A stretch of DNA of 64,000 nt, taken from Selaginella tamariscina (lineage: Eukaryota; Streptophyta; Lycopodiopsida; Selaginellales; Selaginellaceae). The notes beneath the pieces are model-generated. The model was not told the origin of the DNA and made no database searches. It saw nothing but the letters and a program-made list of their open reading frames with translations. Below, one piece after another: positions 62,412 through 64,000 of this stretch. Location: the NCBI GenBank assembly GCA_003024785.1, contig PUQB01000378.1, positions 62,001 to 126,000 on the forward strand, written 5' to 3'. Position numbers and translations under genes: made by a program. The first letter of the stretch is position 1. Every line of letters starts with the position of its first letter.

Positions 62412-64000
62412 TTAGAACCCAAAACCGCCTCCTGGAAAGCCACCTTCAAATGTGAATGTAAATGTCTGGCCGTTCCCCCATGTGGATGAAACCCGCCAGG
62501 TCCCATTTGAGGTTCTTCGTCCTCCCCATGGTCATATCTTGTTCTCTTATCCTCGTCCCCAAGTATCTGGAGAAACAAATTCACAACATTAAACACATGT
62601 GAATGAGAGAGAGAGTGTATAAGCTTAATCATAGTTTAACCAAACTAAATTCTTATGACAAAACCACATATACTGTCCATATAATATATCATATGTATGA
62701 TATCAGTACATTAGTAACGTGGTTGAATATGCATATACAGTATGCAGTACGCACAAGCACGCACACACACGCTGCTTACTTCATACGCAGCAGCAATTTC
62801 TTGGAACTTCTTTGCTGCCTCCTCCTTGTTGTCCATGTTCTTGTCTGGATGCCATTGTACTGCCAACTTCTTGTAAGCTTTTTAATCTCGGCAGCAGAAG
62901 CCGTTCTTTCAACCCCGTATTTTACCAATCTTTTCTCTTGCTTAGTTTTAATCCACGCTCAGCCTTGTGTAAACTCTCTCTAATGCTTTGAGTCTGTAAA
63001 AAAGCAAAATGTTTACATATGTACTGTTTGTGTGTGTATGTGTGTACGTGTGGATAAGTTTCCAACAATACAAAATACCTGAGATTTTTGGAAAGCTGCT
63101 TTTAAGTCTGCAACTGCACCTTCCCAGTCCTCAATCAAAATCTTAGCTTCACCACTCTACACAGCAGATAAAAGTATCGTTAGTTTTATAAAAGCAATGG
63201 ATATTAACTTACAATGAATGTTATAAGAAATGTATTACCTGTGAAAGAGCTTCTGTGTGCTCACTATTGAGCTTCAGAGCTGATGAACAGGCCTGTACTG
63301 CGTCGTTGCCACGGCCAAGCTTGACAAGAGTCTTACATAGTCCCAAATAAAGATTGAAATTCTGTGTTTCATGCTCCGGATCTACTTCTAAGGCCGCATT
63401 GAACTGTTCAACTGCCATACGGAGCTTTCCTTTCTCTAACAGTTCTTCAGCCTATGTAAACAAGTTAGAAGTGTGTGTGTGTTATACATATGTATAATAA
63501 AGAAAGGTGGCTTACGTTTTTGGTCTTCTTCAGAAGGTTTTTCATCTTGAAATACTCTTTCTTCAAGCCACCGTGCTCGGGATCCAGTCTTAATCCCTTC
63601 TGGAAATGCCTGTAACAGAATGCAGTTCAATAGCATTCTCGCTCCCTCCTCCCAACTCTCTCTACAGACACGCATACGTAAAAGCGAATACCTTAGTGCT
63701 ATGTCAAAATCGGAAAGATAATAATACGCCTGGCCACGAAGAAGCAAAGCTTCCAAGTCATCCTCATTGGATTTCAAAACAGCACCCGTTTCTGCCGCCG
63801 CACCAGCATAATCCTTGTTCTTCAGCATTAGTTTCGCCTTAAGAAACCTTATCTGAACCAAAAGCATTATACATACATGTACATACATACATTAGGTAGT
63901 ACCTGTTTGCAATCTGGAGAAAGAGCCAACAAAACTTTGTCCATATATTCTCCTGCCTTTGTAAACTCCCCACTCTCATAATATTCCTCAACCTTAGTTA
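62412..64000 (-). CDS. DNAJC3/P58IPK-like TPR and J-domain co-chaperone, 5' end off window, frame-disrupted
   Basis: P58IPK-type proteins are ER co-chaperones with TPR repeats and a C-terminal J domain that works with BiP. Exons seen: to 63903 ([20 protein letters not shown]), 63692-63854 ([20 protein letters not shown]), 63514-63608 ([20 protein letters not shown]), 63239-63452 ([17 protein letters not shown]), 63081-63157, 62784-62994 (J domain) and 62412-62568 ([18 protein letters not shown], then [16 protein letters not shown]). The J-domain exon keeps HPD ([18 protein letters not shown]) but has about four one-base losses between 62895 and 62955. A further base is missing in the CCCCC at 62475-62479. 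TPR exons are clean. Confidence 0.88.

Overview
The window looks like nuclear DNA of a land plant, most likely a lycophyte of the Selaginella type. The reasons are many short introns (about 50-120 bp), intron-poor PPR genes, plant-only families (BAHD acyltransferases, kiwellin, class III peroxidase, PLATZ, ABCG half-transporter, peroxisomal acyl-CoA oxidase 4 type) and plant-type Ty1/copia, Ty3/gypsy and MULE remnants. There is no operon structure. I saw no tRNA, rRNA or CRISPR array. A run of 457 N (26852-27308) marks a draft assembly.

Layout. 0.8-4.7 kb: a GBA2-type glucosylceramidase with broken frame. 5.3-6.9 kb: a decayed PPR gene. 7.8-9.1 kb: a BAHD acyltransferase. 10.1-14.6 kb and 20.7-24.9 kb: two copies of one segmental duplication (unknown acidic protein, BAHD acyltransferase, antisense PPR gene, copia gag scrap). 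The BAHD gene is better kept in copy 1 and the PPR gene in copy 2. Between them lie a P-loop NTPase plus nuclease-like gene resembling the Crinkler/RHS class (14.8-17.3 kb), a berberine-bridge-like fragment and old retrotransposon DNA. 25.3-27.6 kb: an unrecognised interrupted gene around the gap. 28.2-28.4 kb: microsatellites and a strong hairpin. 29.2-32.4 kb: a MULE transposase gene with a WRKY/GCM-type zinc finger and a SWIM finger. 32.7-36.9 kb: satellite-like repeats, gag scraps, a kiwellin, a glycosylasparaginase remnant and a PLATZ remnant.

From 37.8 kb the DNA is gene-dense: acyl-CoA oxidase/dehydrogenase (ACX4-like), a small secreted protein, Elongin C, an ABCG transporter, methionine sulfoxide reductase B, a methylesterase-like hydrolase and a metallothionein-like peptide. 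49.7-61.5 kb is a class III peroxidase array with one intact gene and several broken copies, one piece inverted. It is interleaved with scraps of the neighbouring DNAJC3/P58IPK gene, a TPR scrap, copia gag and a 5'-truncated RPB5. The window ends inside DNAJC3/P58IPK.

Two features run through the window. (1) Long compound microsatellites (GT/CA, GA/CT, TA) sit inside introns, often starting within a few bases of the 5' splice site. (2) Many well-conserved genes are broken by a single-base indel, repeatedly a one-base shortening of a G or C run, while ACX4, Elongin C, the methylesterase and one peroxidase read through cleanly. This fits consensus errors at homopolymers mixed with true pseudogenes, so pseudogene calls based on one indel should be treated with caution.
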